Positions 1-14,500 of a stretch of 64,000 nt of DNA are shown here, one piece after another. Position numbers and translations under genes: made by a program. The notes under the pieces were generated by a model, which saw nothing but the letters and a program-made list of their open reading frames with translations, was not told where the DNA came from and ran no database searches. The stretch's first letter is position 1; each line of letters starts with the position of its first letter. This DNA comes from Leptasterias polaris (Eukaryota > Echinodermata > Asteroidea > Forcipulatida > Asteriidae), in NCBI GenBank assembly GCA_037783415.1, contig JAZGTN010000042.1:2658001-2722000 (forward strand), in the 5' to 3' direction.

Positions 1-85
1 AATACACAAAAAAATACTTGGAAGTCTCAAATTGATCAAATTGTTGAGTATAAAGGAATGGAATGAGTGTGGCATTTAATATTAC

Positions 86-936
86 CTCATCAAGCTCTTT
101 GGATTCCTTCTTGGGCTGCTTCAGAGGCTTCTTCTTTCCTCCTGTAATGAATAAAACACACATTATCATTGTACATCATGTACATGGTACATCTCGCATG
201 GTTTTACAATATTCCCATCTCATTTAAACCATCAGAATCAATCTAGATTCAGAGTAGTCAGATCATAATTAAGTGCAATTTATGATTGTTCAATGTTTCT
301 TTTATATTAAATTAAACCACAGAAATTCGCAACAAAACATGAAAAATGCAGTAACATTTTGATATTGACAATTTAGACATGGGTGTTCCTCACGCCCAAA
401 AAGAGGACAAGGGCATATTTCTATAAAATACAACATTCACAGGAAATGTACCAGAAATGTCTGACAGTCACAAAAGTTTTATTTCTACCAGGGTTTTTTT
501 TTTACGCTGTCGACCCTGCTCTGTAACATGCACAGTTTTTGTCCTGGAATACTTTGAATGAATTTAAACCCAAATTATACAATCAGGAAGGATTTAATCA
601 GCTTTTTTTTACACAAGAATGCAGTACTCTTTAAAATGTGGCATCTGCAAAGGTGGCATCACAAGGTTATTTTGCACTCAGCTCACCCCATGATGCCAAC
701 AAACATATTGAGCTATCTCATGATCCATTCATCTATAAGTATAAGTGTCTATCTCTAACTCTATACATGTCAGACATTATTGAACACTACAGTACAATTC
801 TGTTCATCACTAGTCCAGGATATGCACAAAACCTAAGTTCTTGCATCCTTCCATCCAACTTTACCATAAATTCTTTCTCTATGTTTGAATACAACTAATC
901 AGTAATTCATAAGAACTCACCTGCTCTTCCAGACAT
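86..936 (-). CDS. TMA7: TMA7 (translation machinery-associated protein 7), 5' part
   Basis: Two minus-strand exons are visible: 936-921 (ATG start, MSGRAG) and 141-86. They are joined across a GT-AG intron in matching phase and give 24 residues, MSGRAGGKKKPLK followed by QPKKESKELDE. This is the highly conserved start of TMA7 (CCDC72), a very small, lysine-rich, ribosome-associated protein (64 aa in human). A donor GT follows at 85-84, so the remaining exon(s), with the DEEDKAFKQ-type coiled region, lie left of the window. The Met at 936 is the family start. The gene is divergent from POGLUT1, with 1.6 kb between the start codons. Identification is strong because the N-terminal motif is diagnostic; only the 3' half is unseen. 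Confidence 0.93.
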
Positions 937-1561
937 GTTTCACTGAATATTGGATCTGGTTTAAGATGTTAATACCAAAAGTTACCTTGAGTTCCAACAC
1001 CCTGCAGGAAGTCACAAGTACAAAACACACTGTCAACGAATGCAACTGAGAGATCAATACATATTAAGTCTTTTGCATGGGTCAACAAAAGAAAATAACT
1101 GAAAACGAAACTAATTTACAATTTTAGGGAAACAATTTTTTTAAGGAAAAAACTAAAAATTGTCAGTGGCCTCTTCCAGATCATCTGTCGTACATGTATC
1201 TGTTTTGTTCCATTGCTATCGACAAGTTTACGCGTGGGGCTAATTTACGCATAATGCAACCCAATACTGTTTTACTGGTCGATCAATGTAAAATCTTTTG
1301 GCACGCGCGCACACACACAACCATTGAGCGTCAATCATGTCAATGTAGTTTTGATCCTTAGCGAACAGGAGCCAGAGGTTGTGTCAGGAAGTGAAAAACA
1401 TTGAAAAGTTTTACAGATTTTCCAATGTTTATATTACGCTGGCACTTTTTATTTAAGTTAACAAAAAGGGCATTTATGAATTGCAATATTATTAATAAAG
1501 GATAAGAATTTAAGATGTTGTAAATTGCACATCCACAACATATATTTAATTAAGACAATCA

Positions 1562-1623
1562 TAACCCTCCATCCTCTCGATACTAACGCCAACGGTCTCA
1601 ACTGTCGAGAGGATGGAGGGTTA
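1562..1623. repeat. Perfect 19-bp inverted repeat (hairpin)
   Basis: Arms 1562-1580 (TAACCCTCCATCCTCTCGA) and 1605-1623 are exact reverse complements with a 24-nt loop. No flanking target duplication was recognised. It may be a relic of a small palindromic element related to the CATGGAGG repeats next to it. Confidence 0.75.
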
Positions 1624-1932
1624 CGATAATAATTTTATCACAACAATCCACTGCCGGTTTTAAACGGCTGGTAACACAACAGGTTAAGATTAGACTTCTT
1701 ATCCTTGAAGTTGACGTATTCCTCCCCACCAAGTACATCATCTGATCATGGAGGTAGGAAAGCCTCCAACACAGAGTCCATGATCTGATCATGGAGGAAG
1801 GAAGAGATGTACCACACCATGTGATGTTAAATCATTCATATAGAAACTTAGAAAGGATGTTACCGATTACACATTGACAATAAAAAATTACGATGACATT
1901 CATGACATTGACAATGACATTGACAGTGAGTG

Positions 1933-1996
1933 GTGATACGACGAGTGAGGTACGACGAGTGAGGGAGGTACGACGAGTGAGGTACGACGAGTGATA
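1933..1996 (+). repeat. Short minisatellite, about 4 copies of GTACGACGAGTGAGG
   Basis: Four tandem copies of a 14-19 bp unit with core GTACGACGAGTGA are visible. It lies between the TMA7 and POGLUT1 start codons. No coding sense is evident. Confidence 0.7.
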
Positions 1997-2579
1997 CAAA
2001 AAAAATGAGAAACAAAATTTCATTGGATTATGATTGTTGGGTAATTCGTTTTACATCGACTTTAATACCTCAAACGAGGTAAAACTATACTACTTCCTCG
2101 TACGTATCATACACGACCAAAATGTATGTCTCGTTTTCTTATTGACAATTCAGAGTTTTACGAAAAACATCGTCACTCACCAGGTCCTTAGCTAGCTAGT
2201 TCCCTCACCACCAATCGATGTTAAATAGCAAAAATAGCATGCACAAAGTATACAGCATGTCGTGCACAAGCATGTTGAGTACGAGATTTTTTCGGAGCTA
2301 CCAGGTAGCAGTAACCAGACTTGCATTAATGTATAACCCTTGGTTTGAAGTAGTCTGATACCCAACCTAAACCGCGCGAATTTTATCCGTTGTCCGCAAC
2401 AAGAATGATCGACCCCCTATTGATTTATTCACGTGAATGAGCTATATCCTGGGAACGACTGTAGCGCCTGGCGTCGACCCGGTACTTCGCAAGGTAAACC
2501 CTTCGCAATGGTACTATACTTCGTTCGTATTGTTTTATACTAGTACTGACACGTCTATTTAAAATCCATGTAATCAGAC

Positions 2580-5500
2580 ATGATGATATTGATGGGTTAT
2601 AATCGCTGTGCGCTGAGCGCCTTTTTTCTCATATTAATTTTCGTACAAACTGTTTTTGCTGTTGAAGAATGTCATGAAGAAAGTGGGGAATGTGGTTCAA
2701 CAGACGAACTTGAAGCTGGAAAGAAAAAATACTTACCACCAGGTAGGTGATTAGAAATTTATTTTCAAATTCAACTTTGAACTTGACCTTGAAATACTTG
2801 ATAAAAATAAATATTAACATAATTAATTATAGCTATTTTTGATTTACTATATATTACTTCAGGTTTTGGCCCACTTAGTAAATAGTAGTGACTAGTACCA
2901 TAATCATAAAAATAAGCATCAATGAATGGGAAATGGAAACAGGTCAACTCGTACCCAGGTCAACTCGTACCCAAGTCAACTCGTACCCAAAATATTGTAC
3001 CCAAGTCAACTCGTACCCAAGTCAACTCGTACCCAGGTGAACTCGTACCCAGGTGAACTCGTACCCAAGTCAACTCGTACCCAGGTCAACTCGTACCCAG
3101 GTGAACTCGTACCCAAGTCAACTCGTACCCAAGTCAACTCGTACCCAAGTCAACTCTCGTACCCAAGTCAACTCGTACCGTCTAACGTACGTTGTGCCGA
3201 AATGGAGAAGTTCCGTGCGGCATGACGATCTCAAGTTTGAATAAATAGTAAACCAATGCGGTATGATGTTCTACTCACTATCGTGCAACTTTTATTAGTA
3301 TCCTTTTTACGAATTTCGTTTTTAATATTATTTGATATTATTAATTTTGATGTAGGCCTAGGGGCCTACACCTTCTTTCTGCTTATAACAGACTGGATTA
3401 AAAACATCAGAAGGGTTTATTTCTTTAAATGTTTTACCGTATTATTGTTATAATGTTTTATTTAGTCCAGCCTGTGGGTGGATGCGAATACCTTTTTAGT
3501 GCAATAAAAAATTTCCAATAAACTATAAAAAAATGTATAAATGCAAACGTCCATGCTTCTTTGGTGCTTTTTTCTGCTTAAAATAAAGGGTTCATCAATG
3601 AAAGTTGTTAGGCCTATTTCCAGGGAAGGGAAGGCATCCCTTTTCCCCCAAGTTTCCAGATTGTTTCAATTTTTTAGTTCAGCCTGTTCAAATAAAAAAA
3701 AAATATAGCCTATCAAACATAAACACAGTCTGGATGGAAATCTGCCTTGAAACGTAAATATACTGGAAATGTGATTGGCTGCAGGAAAAACCAAACAGAA
3801 ACCTGCAATAAAGAGTTGCCGCTTCATTTGAACTAAAACGCCCACCACGCGATAGAAGTCGACGCAATTTTGTGTCGGTGCTTAAACTACGAACATGCTG
3901 ATTTATTAAGAGTCCTTTATATTTTATATTTTATATTTATTTATTGATAACCAACAGCGGTTAACCGCCACTAACAGGTATCATTTATTAATAACAAATA
4001 AAAATAAATATATAATGGCATACAAATTATATATAATTAAAATTAAAATAATAAAATAAACAAGTAAGTAAATTCAATACAAATCAACATTAAAAATTAA
4101 AAATGACCTTAGTAAAAGAAGATCCACATCAATAACCAGAAAAGAAAAACAAAACGGATATGAAACATAAAAATACATAAATACATTTTCATGGGATTGA
4201 AATTAGCTAATCTGCTTGAAAACATCTATAGATATCACTACGGAAAGAATTGATAGAAGAAGCACCAAACACATCACACTTCCAATGGAGCCGGTTGTAG
4301 GCAGACGAGATTCTTGAAACAAAGCCTCGTTTGGTCACCTCAACCCGACTCCTGGGGACATGTAAAATGTGGTTGGTGTTGGTTGATCTAGTGCGACGCT
4401 GAGGAACATGTAAACAGTAAGGGTTGGCATCAGTTAAATTGAAATGGTTGTGAATGTGTTTATACAGAAACAAACAATCGTTAACTGTTCTTCTCTGATG
4501 AAGAGTTGGCAAATTAAACCTTTGACACAGCTGTAAGTAAGTTGGAATAGGAGTGTTCTGATTAGCTTCCATACTGTTAAGAAATTGAAACATAAAAAGC
4601 AAATAACGTCTTTGAACTCTTTCTAGTCTGTCTGATTGAGTCTTGGAAATGGAATTAAAAGCAACAGTACAGTATTCAAGACAAGGTCTAATAATGGTGC
4701 AGTATAAAGTGCGAAAAATCTGTTCATTCTTGCAAGACCGATCATTCTTTGAAATCTGATCATTCTTTGAAATACTGGAAATGTGATCGGCTGCAGGATT
4801 GACCATCATAGTCAAACACAAGAACTTATGGATTCAATGTTAAGCTATTTTTTATCCCATTAATTAATAAACCTACGAGAATCACGACTACTCTGCCACC
4901 CTTATTGATAGCATTTTTTGAAATATCCCCCATCCTCTTAGCTCAGGCATTTTAATTACCGATATTTCTGATCATTTTCCCATTTTTACAAAAATTCCTT
5001 TCAGTAAAAATATTCACTCATCCATAGAGATCTGTGTCCTTCATCTATGCTCCATCCAACCTAATTGCTTTCGCAAAACTTCCCCTGAAAATGTAAGCCG
5101 TTTTAAATCTGATTTGGAATCCATGGACTGGTCTGCAATTTTTAGCACCGATAATCCTGATACATCATTTAATATTTTTATAAATAATTTTAATAATTTG
5201 TTCGACAAGAATATTCCCTTGGTTAGAGCTTAACACTCAATAAAAAGTCTCAACCTAGATGCCCATGGATAAGCTCTATTAAAATCCATTAATCACAAAA
5301 ACAAACTTTATCATAAATGTATCCGTTGTCCGCAGTGACCCTAACCGACAGAAATATATTTGTTTTAGAAATTTACTTACCACCGTTTTACGTTCTGCAC
5401 AAAGTTATTATACCCACCAATTTGAAAAGGAGAAACACATGGAAAATTATCAATTCAACTCTGTCCTCAACAATAATACACCCCGTAAAACCATTAGTGT

Positions 5501-8500
5501 CAACAACTCCGGTATACATGATCCTAATTAATATTAGAGCATTTTAATAATTATTTTGTCAACATTGGACCCAAACTTGCTACTCAAATTACTAATTAAA
5601 TAGTCCCACCCATTATCAAAATTATCAACTCAAACCCTCGCTCTATATTTTTTGGAGCTAAAACTTCAAGCTTGTTGTGCGCCTGCAAGCACCTGACTGG
5701 CCCGCCGATGTGAACAAACTTCCATCGACCAACAAACCGGCTCTTCTAAGAGCCCGCCGATGTAAAGAAACTTCCATCGACCAACAAACCGGCTCTTCTA
5801 AGAGCCCGCCGATGTAAATAAACTTCCATCGACCAACAAACCGGCTCTTCTAAGAGCCCGCCGATGTAAAGAAACTTTCATCGACCAACAAACCGGCTCT
5901 TCTAAGAGCCCGCCGATGTAAAGAAACTTCCATCGACCAACAAACCGGCTCTTCTAAGAGCCCGCCGATGTAAAGAAACTTTCATCGACCAACAAACCGG
6001 CTCTTCTAAGAGCCCGCCGATGTAAAGAAACTTTCATCGACCAACAAACCGGCTCTTCTAAGAGCCCGCCGATGTAAAGAAACTTCCATCGACCAACAAA
6101 CCGGCTCTTCTAAGAGCCCGCCGATGTAAAGAAACTTTCATCGACCAACAAACCGGCTCTTCTAAGAGCCCGCCGATGTAAAGAAACTTTCATCGACCAA
6201 CAAACCGGCTCTTCTAAGAGCTCGCCGATGTAAAGAAACTTTCATCGACCAACAAACCGGCTCTTCAAAGAGCCCGCCGATGTAAAGAAACTTCCATCGA
6301 CCAACAAACCAGCTCTTCTAAGAGCCCGCCGATGTAAAGAAACTTTCATTGACCAACAAACCGGCTCTTCTCAGAGCCCGCCGATGTAAAGAAACTTTCA
6401 TCGACCAACAAACCGGCTCTTCTCAGAGCCCGCCGATGTAAAGAAACTTCCATCGACCAACAAACCGGCTCTTCTAAGAGCCCGCCGATGTAAAGAAACT
6501 TTCATCGACCAACAAACCGGCTCTTCTAAGAGCCTGCCGATGTAAAGAAACTTTCATCGACCAACAAACCGGCTCTTCTAAGAGCCCGCCGATGTAAAGA
6601 AACTTTCATCGACCAACAAACCGGCTCTTCTAAGAGCCCGCCGATGTAAAGAAACTTCCATCGACCAACAAACCGGCTCTTCTCAGAGCCCGCCGATGTA
6701 AAGAAACTTTCATCGACCAACAAACCGGCTCTTCTAAGAGCCCGCCGATGTAAAGAAACTTCCATCGACCAACAAACCGGCTCTTCTGAGAGCCCGCCGA
6801 TGTAAAGAAACTTTCATCGACCAACAAACCGGCTCTTCTCAGAGCCCGCCGATGTAAAGAAACTTTCATCGACCAACAAACCGGCTCTTCTAAGAGCCCG
6901 CCGATGTAAAGAAACTTCCATCGACCAACAAACCGGCTCTTCTAAGAGCCCGCCGATGTAAAGAAACTTTCATCGACCAACAAACCGGCTCTTCTAAGAG
7001 CCCGCCGATGTAAAGAAACTTCCATCGACCAACAAACCGGCTCTTCTCAGAGCCCGCCGATGTAAAGAAACTTTCATCGACCAACAAACCGGCTCTTCTA
7101 AGAGCCCGCCGATGTAAAGAAACTTTCATCGACCAACAAACCGGCTCTTCTCAGAGCCCGCCGATGTAAAGAAACTTTCATCGACCAACAAACCGGCTCT
7201 TCTAAGAGCCCGCCGATGTAAAGAAACTTTCATCGACCAACAAACCGGCTCTTCTAAGAGCCCGCCGATGTAAAGAAACTTTCATCGACCAACAAACCGG
7301 CTCTTCTAAGAGCCCGCCGATGTAAAGAAACTTCCATCGACCAACAAACCGGCTCTTCTCAGAGCCCGCCGATGTAAAGAAACTTTCATCGACCAACAAA
7401 CCGGCTCTTCTAAGAGCCCGCCGATGTAAAGAAACTTCCATCGACCAACAAACCGGCTCTTCTCAGAGCCCGCCGATGTAAAGAAACTTTCATCGACCAA
7501 CAAACCGGCTCTTCTCAGAGCCCGCCGATGTAAAGAAACTTCCATCGACCAACAAACCGGCTCTTCTAAGAGCCCGCCGATGTAAAGAAACTTTCATCGA
7601 CCAACAAACCGGCTCTTCTAAGAGCCCGCCGATGTAAAGAAACTTCCATCGACCAACAAACCGGCTCTTCTAAGAGCCCGCCGATGTAAAGAAACTTTCA
7701 TCGACCAACAAACCGGCTCTTCTAAGAGCCCGCCGATGTAAAGAAACTTTCATCGACCAACAAACCGGCTCTTCTAAGAGCCCGCCGATGTAAAGAAACT
7801 TCCATCGACCAACAAACCGGCTCTTCTAAGAGCCCGCCGATGTAAAGAAACTTTCATCGACCAACAAACCGGCTCTTCTAAGAGCCCGCCGATGTAAAGA
7901 AACTTTCATCGACCAACAAACCGGCTCTTCTAAGAGCTCGCCGATGTAAAGAAACTTTCATCGACCAACAAACCGGCTCTTCAAAGAGCCCGCCGATGTA
8001 AAGAAACTTCCATCGACCAACAAACCGGCTCTTCTAAGAGCCCGCCGATGTAAAGAAACTTTCATTGACCAACAAACCGGCTCTTCTCAGAGCCCGCCGA
8101 TGTAAAGAAACTTTCATCGACCAACAAACCGGCTCTTCTCAGAGCCCGCCGATGTAAAGAAACTTCCATCGACCAACAAACCGGCTCTTCTAAGAGCCCG
8201 CCGATGTAAAGAAACTTTCATCGACCAACAAACCGGCTCTTCTAAGAGCCCGCCGATGTAAAAAAACTTCCATCGACCAACAAACCGGCTCTTCTAAGAG
8301 CCCGCCGATGTAAAGAAACTTTCATCGACCAACAAACCGGCTCTTCTCAGAGCCCGCCGATGTAAAGAAACTTCCATCGACCAACAAACCGGCTCTTCTC
8401 AGAGCCCGCCGATGTAAAGAAACTTTCATCGACCAACAAACCGGCTCTTCTAAGAGCCCGCCGATGTAAAGAAACTTCCATCGACCAACAAACCGGCTCT

Positions 8501-11500
8501 TCTCAGAGCCCGCGGATGTAAAGAAACTTTCATCGACCAACAAACCGGCTCTTCTCAGAGCCCGCCGATGTAAAGAAACTTTCATCGACCAACAAACCGG
8601 CTCTTCTAAGAGCCCGCCGATGTAAAGAAACTTTCATCGACCAACAAACCGGCTCTTCTCAGAGCCCGCCGATGTAAAGAAACTTTCATCGACCAACAAA
8701 CCGGCTCTTCTAAGAGCCCGCCGATGTAAAGAAACTTTCATCGACCAACAAACCGGCTCTTCTAAGAGCCCGCCGATGTAAAGAAACTTTCATCGACCAA
8801 CAAACCGGCTCTTCTAAGAGCCCGCCGATGTAAAGAAACTTCCATCGACCAACAAACCGGCTCTTCTCAGAGCCTGCCGATGTAAAGAAACTTTCATCGA
8901 CCAACAAACCGGCTCTTCTAAGAGCCCGCCGATGTAAAGAAACTTCCATCGACCAACAAACCGGCTCTTCTCAGAGCCCGCCGATGTAAAGAAACTTTCA
9001 TCGACCAACAAACCGGCTCTTCTCAGAGCCCGCCGATGTAAAGAAACTTCCATCGACCAACAAACCGGCTCTTCTAAGAGCCCGCCGATGTAAAGAAACT
9101 TTCATCGACCAACAAACCGGCTCTTCTAAGAGCCCGCCGATGTAAAGAAACTTCCATCGACCAACAAACCGGCTCTTCTAAGAGCCCGCCGATGTAAAGA
9201 AACTTTCATCGACCAACAAACCGGCTCTTCTAAGAGCCCGCCGATGTAAAGAAACTTTCATCGACCAACAAACCGGCTCTTCTAAGAGCCCGCCGATGTA
9301 AAGAAACTTCCATCGACCAACAAACCGGCTCTTCTAAGAGCCCGCCGATGTAAAGAAACTTTCATCGACCAACAAACCGGCTCTTCTAAGAGCCCGCCGA
9401 TGTAAAGAAACTTTCATCGACCAACAAACCGGCTCTTCTAAGAGCTCGCCGATGTAAAGAAACTTTCATCGACCAACAAACCGGCTCTTCAAAGAGCCCG
9501 CCGATGTAAAGAAACTTCCATCGACCAACAAACCGGCTCTTCTAAGAGCCCGCCGATGTAAAGAAACTTTCATTGACCAACAAACCGGCTCTTCTCAGAG
9601 CCCGCCGATGTAAAGAAACTTTCATCGACCAACAAACCGGCTCTTCTCAGAGCCCGCCGATGTAAAGAAACTTCCATCGACCAACAAACCGGCTCTTCTA
9701 AGAGCCCGCCGATGTAAAGAAACTTTCATCGACCAACAAACCGGCTCTTCTAAGAGCCCGCCGATGTAAAGAAACTTCCATCGACCAACAAACCGGCTCT
9801 TCTAAGAGCCCGCCGATGTAAAGAAACTTTCATCGACCAACAAACCGGCTCTTCTCAGAGCCCGCCGATGTAAAGAAACTTCCATCGACCAACAAACCGG
9901 CTCTTCTCAGAGCCCGCCGATGTAAAGAAACTTTCATCGACCAACAAACCGGCTCTTCTAAGAGCCCGCCGATGTAAAGAAACTTCCATCGACCAACAAA
10001 CCGGCTCTTCTCAGAGCCCGCGGATGTAAAGAAACTTTCATCGACCAACAAACCGGCTCTTCTAAGAGCCCGCCGATGTAAAGTAACTTCCATCGACCAA
10101 CAAACCGGCTCTTCTCAGAGCCCGCCGATGTAAAGAAACTTTCATCGACCAACAAACCGGCTCTTCTCAGAGCCCGCCGATGTAAAGAAACTTCCATCGA
10201 CCAACAAACCGGCTCTTCTCAGAGCCCGCCGATGTAAAGAAACTTTCATCGACCAACAAACCGGCTCTTCTCAGAGCCCGCCGATGTAAAGAAACTTCCA
10301 TCGACCAACAAACCGGCTCTTCTCAGAGCCCGCCGATGTAAAGAAACTTTCATCGACCAACAAACCGGCTCTTCTAAGAGCCCGCCGATGTAAAGAAACT
10401 TTCATCGACCAACAAACCGGCTCTTCTCAGAGCCCGCCGATGTAAAGAAACTTCCATCGACCAACAAACCGGCTCTTCTCAGAGCCCGCCGATGTAAAGA
10501 AACTTTCATCGACCAACAAACCGGCTCTTCTAAGAGCCCGCCGATGTAAAGAAACTTCCATCGACCAACAAACCGGCTCTTCTAAGAGCCCGCCGATGTA
10601 AAGAAACTTCCATCGACCAACAAACCGGCTCTTCTCAGAGCCCGCCGATGTAAAGAAACTTTCATCGACCAACAAACCGGCTCTTCTAAGAGCCCGCCGA
10701 TGTAAAGAAACTTTCATCGACCAACAAACCGGCTCTTCTCAGAGCCCGCCGATGTAAAGAAACTTCCATCGACCAACAAACCGGCTCTCCTCAGAGCCCG
10801 CCGATGTAAAGAAACTTTCATCGACCAACAAACCGGCTCTTCTAAGAGCCCGCCGATGTAAAGAAACTTCCATCGACCAACAAACCGGCTCTTCTAAGAG
10901 CCCGCCGATGTAAAGAAACTTTCATCGACCAACAAACCGGCTCTTCTAAGAGCCTGCCGATGTAAAGAAACTTTCATCGACCAACAAACCGGCTCTTCTA
11001 AGAGCCCGCCGATGTAAAGAAACTTTCATCGACCAACAAACCGGCTCTTCTAAGAGCCCGCCGATGTAAAGAAACTTCCATCGACCAACAAACCGGCTCT
11101 TCTCAGAGCCCGCCGATGTAAAGAAACTTTCATCGACCAACAAACCGGCTCTTCTAAGAGCCCGCCGATGTAAAGAAACTTCCATCGACCAACAAACCGG
11201 CTCTTCTCAGAGCCCGCCGATGTAAAGAAACTTTCATCGACCAACAAACCGGCTCTTCTCAGAGCCCGCCGATGTAAAGAAACTTCCATCGACAAACAAA
11301 CCGGCTCTTCTCAGAGCCCGCCGATGTAAAGAAACTTTCATCGACCAACAAACCGGCTCTTCTAAGAGCCCGCCGATGTAAAGAAACTTCCATCGACCAA
11401 CAAACCGGCTCTTCTCAGAGCCCGCCGATGTAAAGAAACTTTCATCGACCAACAAACCGGCTCTTCTAAGAGCCCGCCGATGTAAAGAAACTTTCATCGA

Positions 11501-14500
11501 CCAACAAACCGGCTCTTCTCAGAGCCCGCCGATGTAAAGAAACTTTCATCGACCAACAAACACGGCTCTTCTCAGAGCCCGCCGATGTAAAGAAACTTTC
11601 ATCGACCAACAAACCGGCTCTTCTAAGAGCCCGCCGATGTAAAGAAACTTTCATCGACCAACAAACCGGCTCTTCTAAGAGCCCGCCGATGTAAAGAAAC
11701 TTCCATCGACCAACAAACCGGCTCTTCTCAGAGCCCGCCGATGTAAAGAAACTTTCATCGACCAACAAACCGGCTCTTCTAAGAGCCCGCCGATGTAAAG
11801 AAACTTCCATCGACCAACAAACCGGCTCTTCTGAGAGCCCGCCGATGTAAAGAAACTTTCATCGACCAACAAACCGGCTCTTCTCAGAGCCCGCCGATGT
11901 AAAGAAACTTTCATCGACCAACAAACCGGCTCTTCTAAGAGCCCGCCGATGTAAAGAAACTTCCATCGACCAACAAACCGGCTCTTCTAAGAGCCCGCCG
12001 ATGTAAAGAAACTTTCATCGACCAACAAACCGGCTCTTCTAAGAGCCCGCCGATGTAAAGAAACTTCCATCGACCAACAAACCGGCTCTTCTCAGAGCCC
12101 GCCGATGTAAAGAAACTTTCATCGACCAACAAACCGGCTCTTCTAAGAGCCCGCCGATGTAAAGAAACTTTCATCGACCAACAAACCGGCTCTTCTCAGA
12201 GCCCGCCGATGTAAAGAAACTTTCATCGACCAACAAACCGGCTCTTCTAAGAGCCCGCCGATGTAAAGAAACTTTCATCGACCAACAAACCGGCTCTTCT
12301 AAGAGCCCGCCGATGTAAAGAAACTTCCATCGACCAACAAACCGGCTCTTCTCAGAGCCCGCCGATGTAAAGAAACTTTCATCGACCAACAAACCGGCTC
12401 TTCTAAGAGCCCGCCGATGTAAAGAAACTTCCATCGACCAACAAACCGGCTCTTCTAAGAGCCCGCCGATGTAAAGAAACTTCCATCGACCAACAAACCG
12501 GCTCTTCTCAGAGCCCGCCGATGTAAAGAAACTTTCATCGACCAACAAACCGGCTCTTCTAAGAGCCCGCCGATGTAAAGAAACTTTCATCGACCAACAA
12601 ACCGGCTCTTCTAAGAGCCCGCCGATGTAAAGAAACTTCCATCGACCAACAAACCGGCTCTTCTAAGAGCCCGCCGATGTAAAGAAACTTCCATCGACCA
12701 ACAAACCGGCTCTTCTCAGAGCCCGCCGATGTAAAGAAACTTTCATCGACCAACAAACCGGCTCTTCTAAGAGCCCGCCGATGTAAAGAAACTTCCATCG
12801 ACCAACAAACCGGCTCTTCTCAGAGCCCGCGGATGTAAAGAAACTTTCATCGACCAACAAACCGGCTCTTCTAAGAGCCCGCCGATGTAAAGTAACTTCC
12901 ATCGACCAACAAACCGGCTCTTCTCAGAGCCCGCCGATGTAAAGAAACTTTCATCGACCAACAAACCGGCTCTTCTCAGAGCCCGCCGATGTAAAGAAAC
13001 TTCCATCGACCAACAAACCGGCTCTTCTCAGAGCCCGCCGATGTAAAGAAACTTTCATCGACCAACAAACCGGCTCTTCTCAGAGCCCGCCGATGTAAAG
13101 AAACTTCCATCGACCAACAAACCGGCTCTTCTCAGAGCCCGCCGATGTAAAGAAACTTTCATCGACCAACAAACCGGCTCTTCTAAGAGCCCGCCGATGT
13201 AAAGAAACTTTCATCGACCAACAAACCGGCTCTTCTCAGAGCCCGCCGATGTAAAGAAACTTCCATCGACCAACAAACCGGCTCTTCTCAGAGCCCGCCG
13301 ATGTAAAGAAACTTTCATCGACCAACAAACCGGCTCTTCTAAGAGCCCGCCGATGTAAAGAAACTTCCATCGACCAACAAACCGGCTCTTCTAAGAGCCC
13401 GCCGATGTAAAGAAACTTCCATCGACCAACAAACCGGCTCTTCTCAGAGCCCGCCGATGTAAAGAAACTTTCATCGACCAACAAACCGGCTCTTCTAAGA
13501 GCCCGCCGATGTAAAGAAACTTTCATCGACCAACAAACCGGCTCTTCTCAGAGCCCGCCGATGTAAAGAAACTTCCATCGACCAACAAACCGGCTCTCCT
13601 CAGAGCCCGCCGATGTAAAGAAACTTTCATCGACCAACAAACCGGCTCTTCTAAGAGCCCGCCGATGTAAAGAAACTTCCATCGACCAACAAACCGGCTC
13701 TTCTAAGAGCCTGCCGATGTAAAGAAACTTTCATCGACCAACAAACCGGCTCTTCTAAGAGCCCGCCGATGTAAAGAAACTTTCATCGACCAACAAACCG
13801 GCTCTTCTAAGAGCCCGCCGATGTAAAGAAACTTCCATCGACCAACAAACCGGCTCTTCTCAGAGCCCGCCGATGTAAAGAAACTTTCATCGACCAACAA
13901 ACCGGCTCTTCTAAGAGCCCGCCGATGTAAAGAAACTTCCATCGACCAACAAACCGGCTCTTCTCAGAGCCCGCCGATGTAAAGAAACTTTCATCGACCA
14001 ACAAACCGGCTCTTCTCAGAGCCCGCCGATGTAAAGAAACTTCCATCGACAAACAAACCGGCTCTTCTCAGAGCCCGCCGATGTAAAGAAACTTTCATCG
14101 ACCAACAAACCGGCTCTTCTAAGAGCCCGCCGATGTAAAGAAACTTCCATCGACCAACAAACCGGCTCTTCTCAGAGCCCGCCGATGTAAAGAAACTTTC
14201 ATCGACCAACAAACCGGCTCTTCTAAGAGCCCGCCGATGTAAAGAAACTTTCATCGACCAACAAACCGGCTCTTCTCAGAGCCCGCCGATGTAAAGAAAC
14301 TTTCATCGACCAACAAACACGGCTCTTCTCAGAGCCCGCCGATGTAAAGAAACTTTCATCGACCAACAAACCGGCTCTTCTAAGAGCCCGCCGATGTAAA
14401 GAAACTTTCATCGACCAACAAACCGGCTCTTCTAAGAGCCCGCCGATGTAAAGAAACTTCCATCGACCAACAAACCGGCTCTTCTAAGAGCCCGCCGATG

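Larger units (their letters stand above)
937..2579. promoter_or_regulatory. Divergent spacer between TMA7 and POGLUT1
   Basis: This spacer holds the 5' ends of two divergently transcribed genes. I see no convincing TATA box and no further coding exon. It carries a 19-bp perfect inverted repeat (1562-1623), a short GTACGACGAGTGAG minisatellite (1933-1996) and copies of a GATCATGGAGG(T/A)AGGAA motif near 1744 and 1785. The motif also occurs near 40.1-40.5 kb. The part just upstream of POGLUT1 (about 2340-2500) has more CpG than its surroundings, which fits a promoter, but this is inference. Confidence 0.4.

Noticed and set aside
2926..3244. Small proteins rich in [10 protein letters not shown]
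   Set aside because: Pure translation of the 16-bp array; the frame shifts every unit.
5640..5700. A histone coding end just left of the stem-loop array
   Set aside because: Translation gives the decayed LINE linker and a short unrelated stretch; no histone C-terminus is present.
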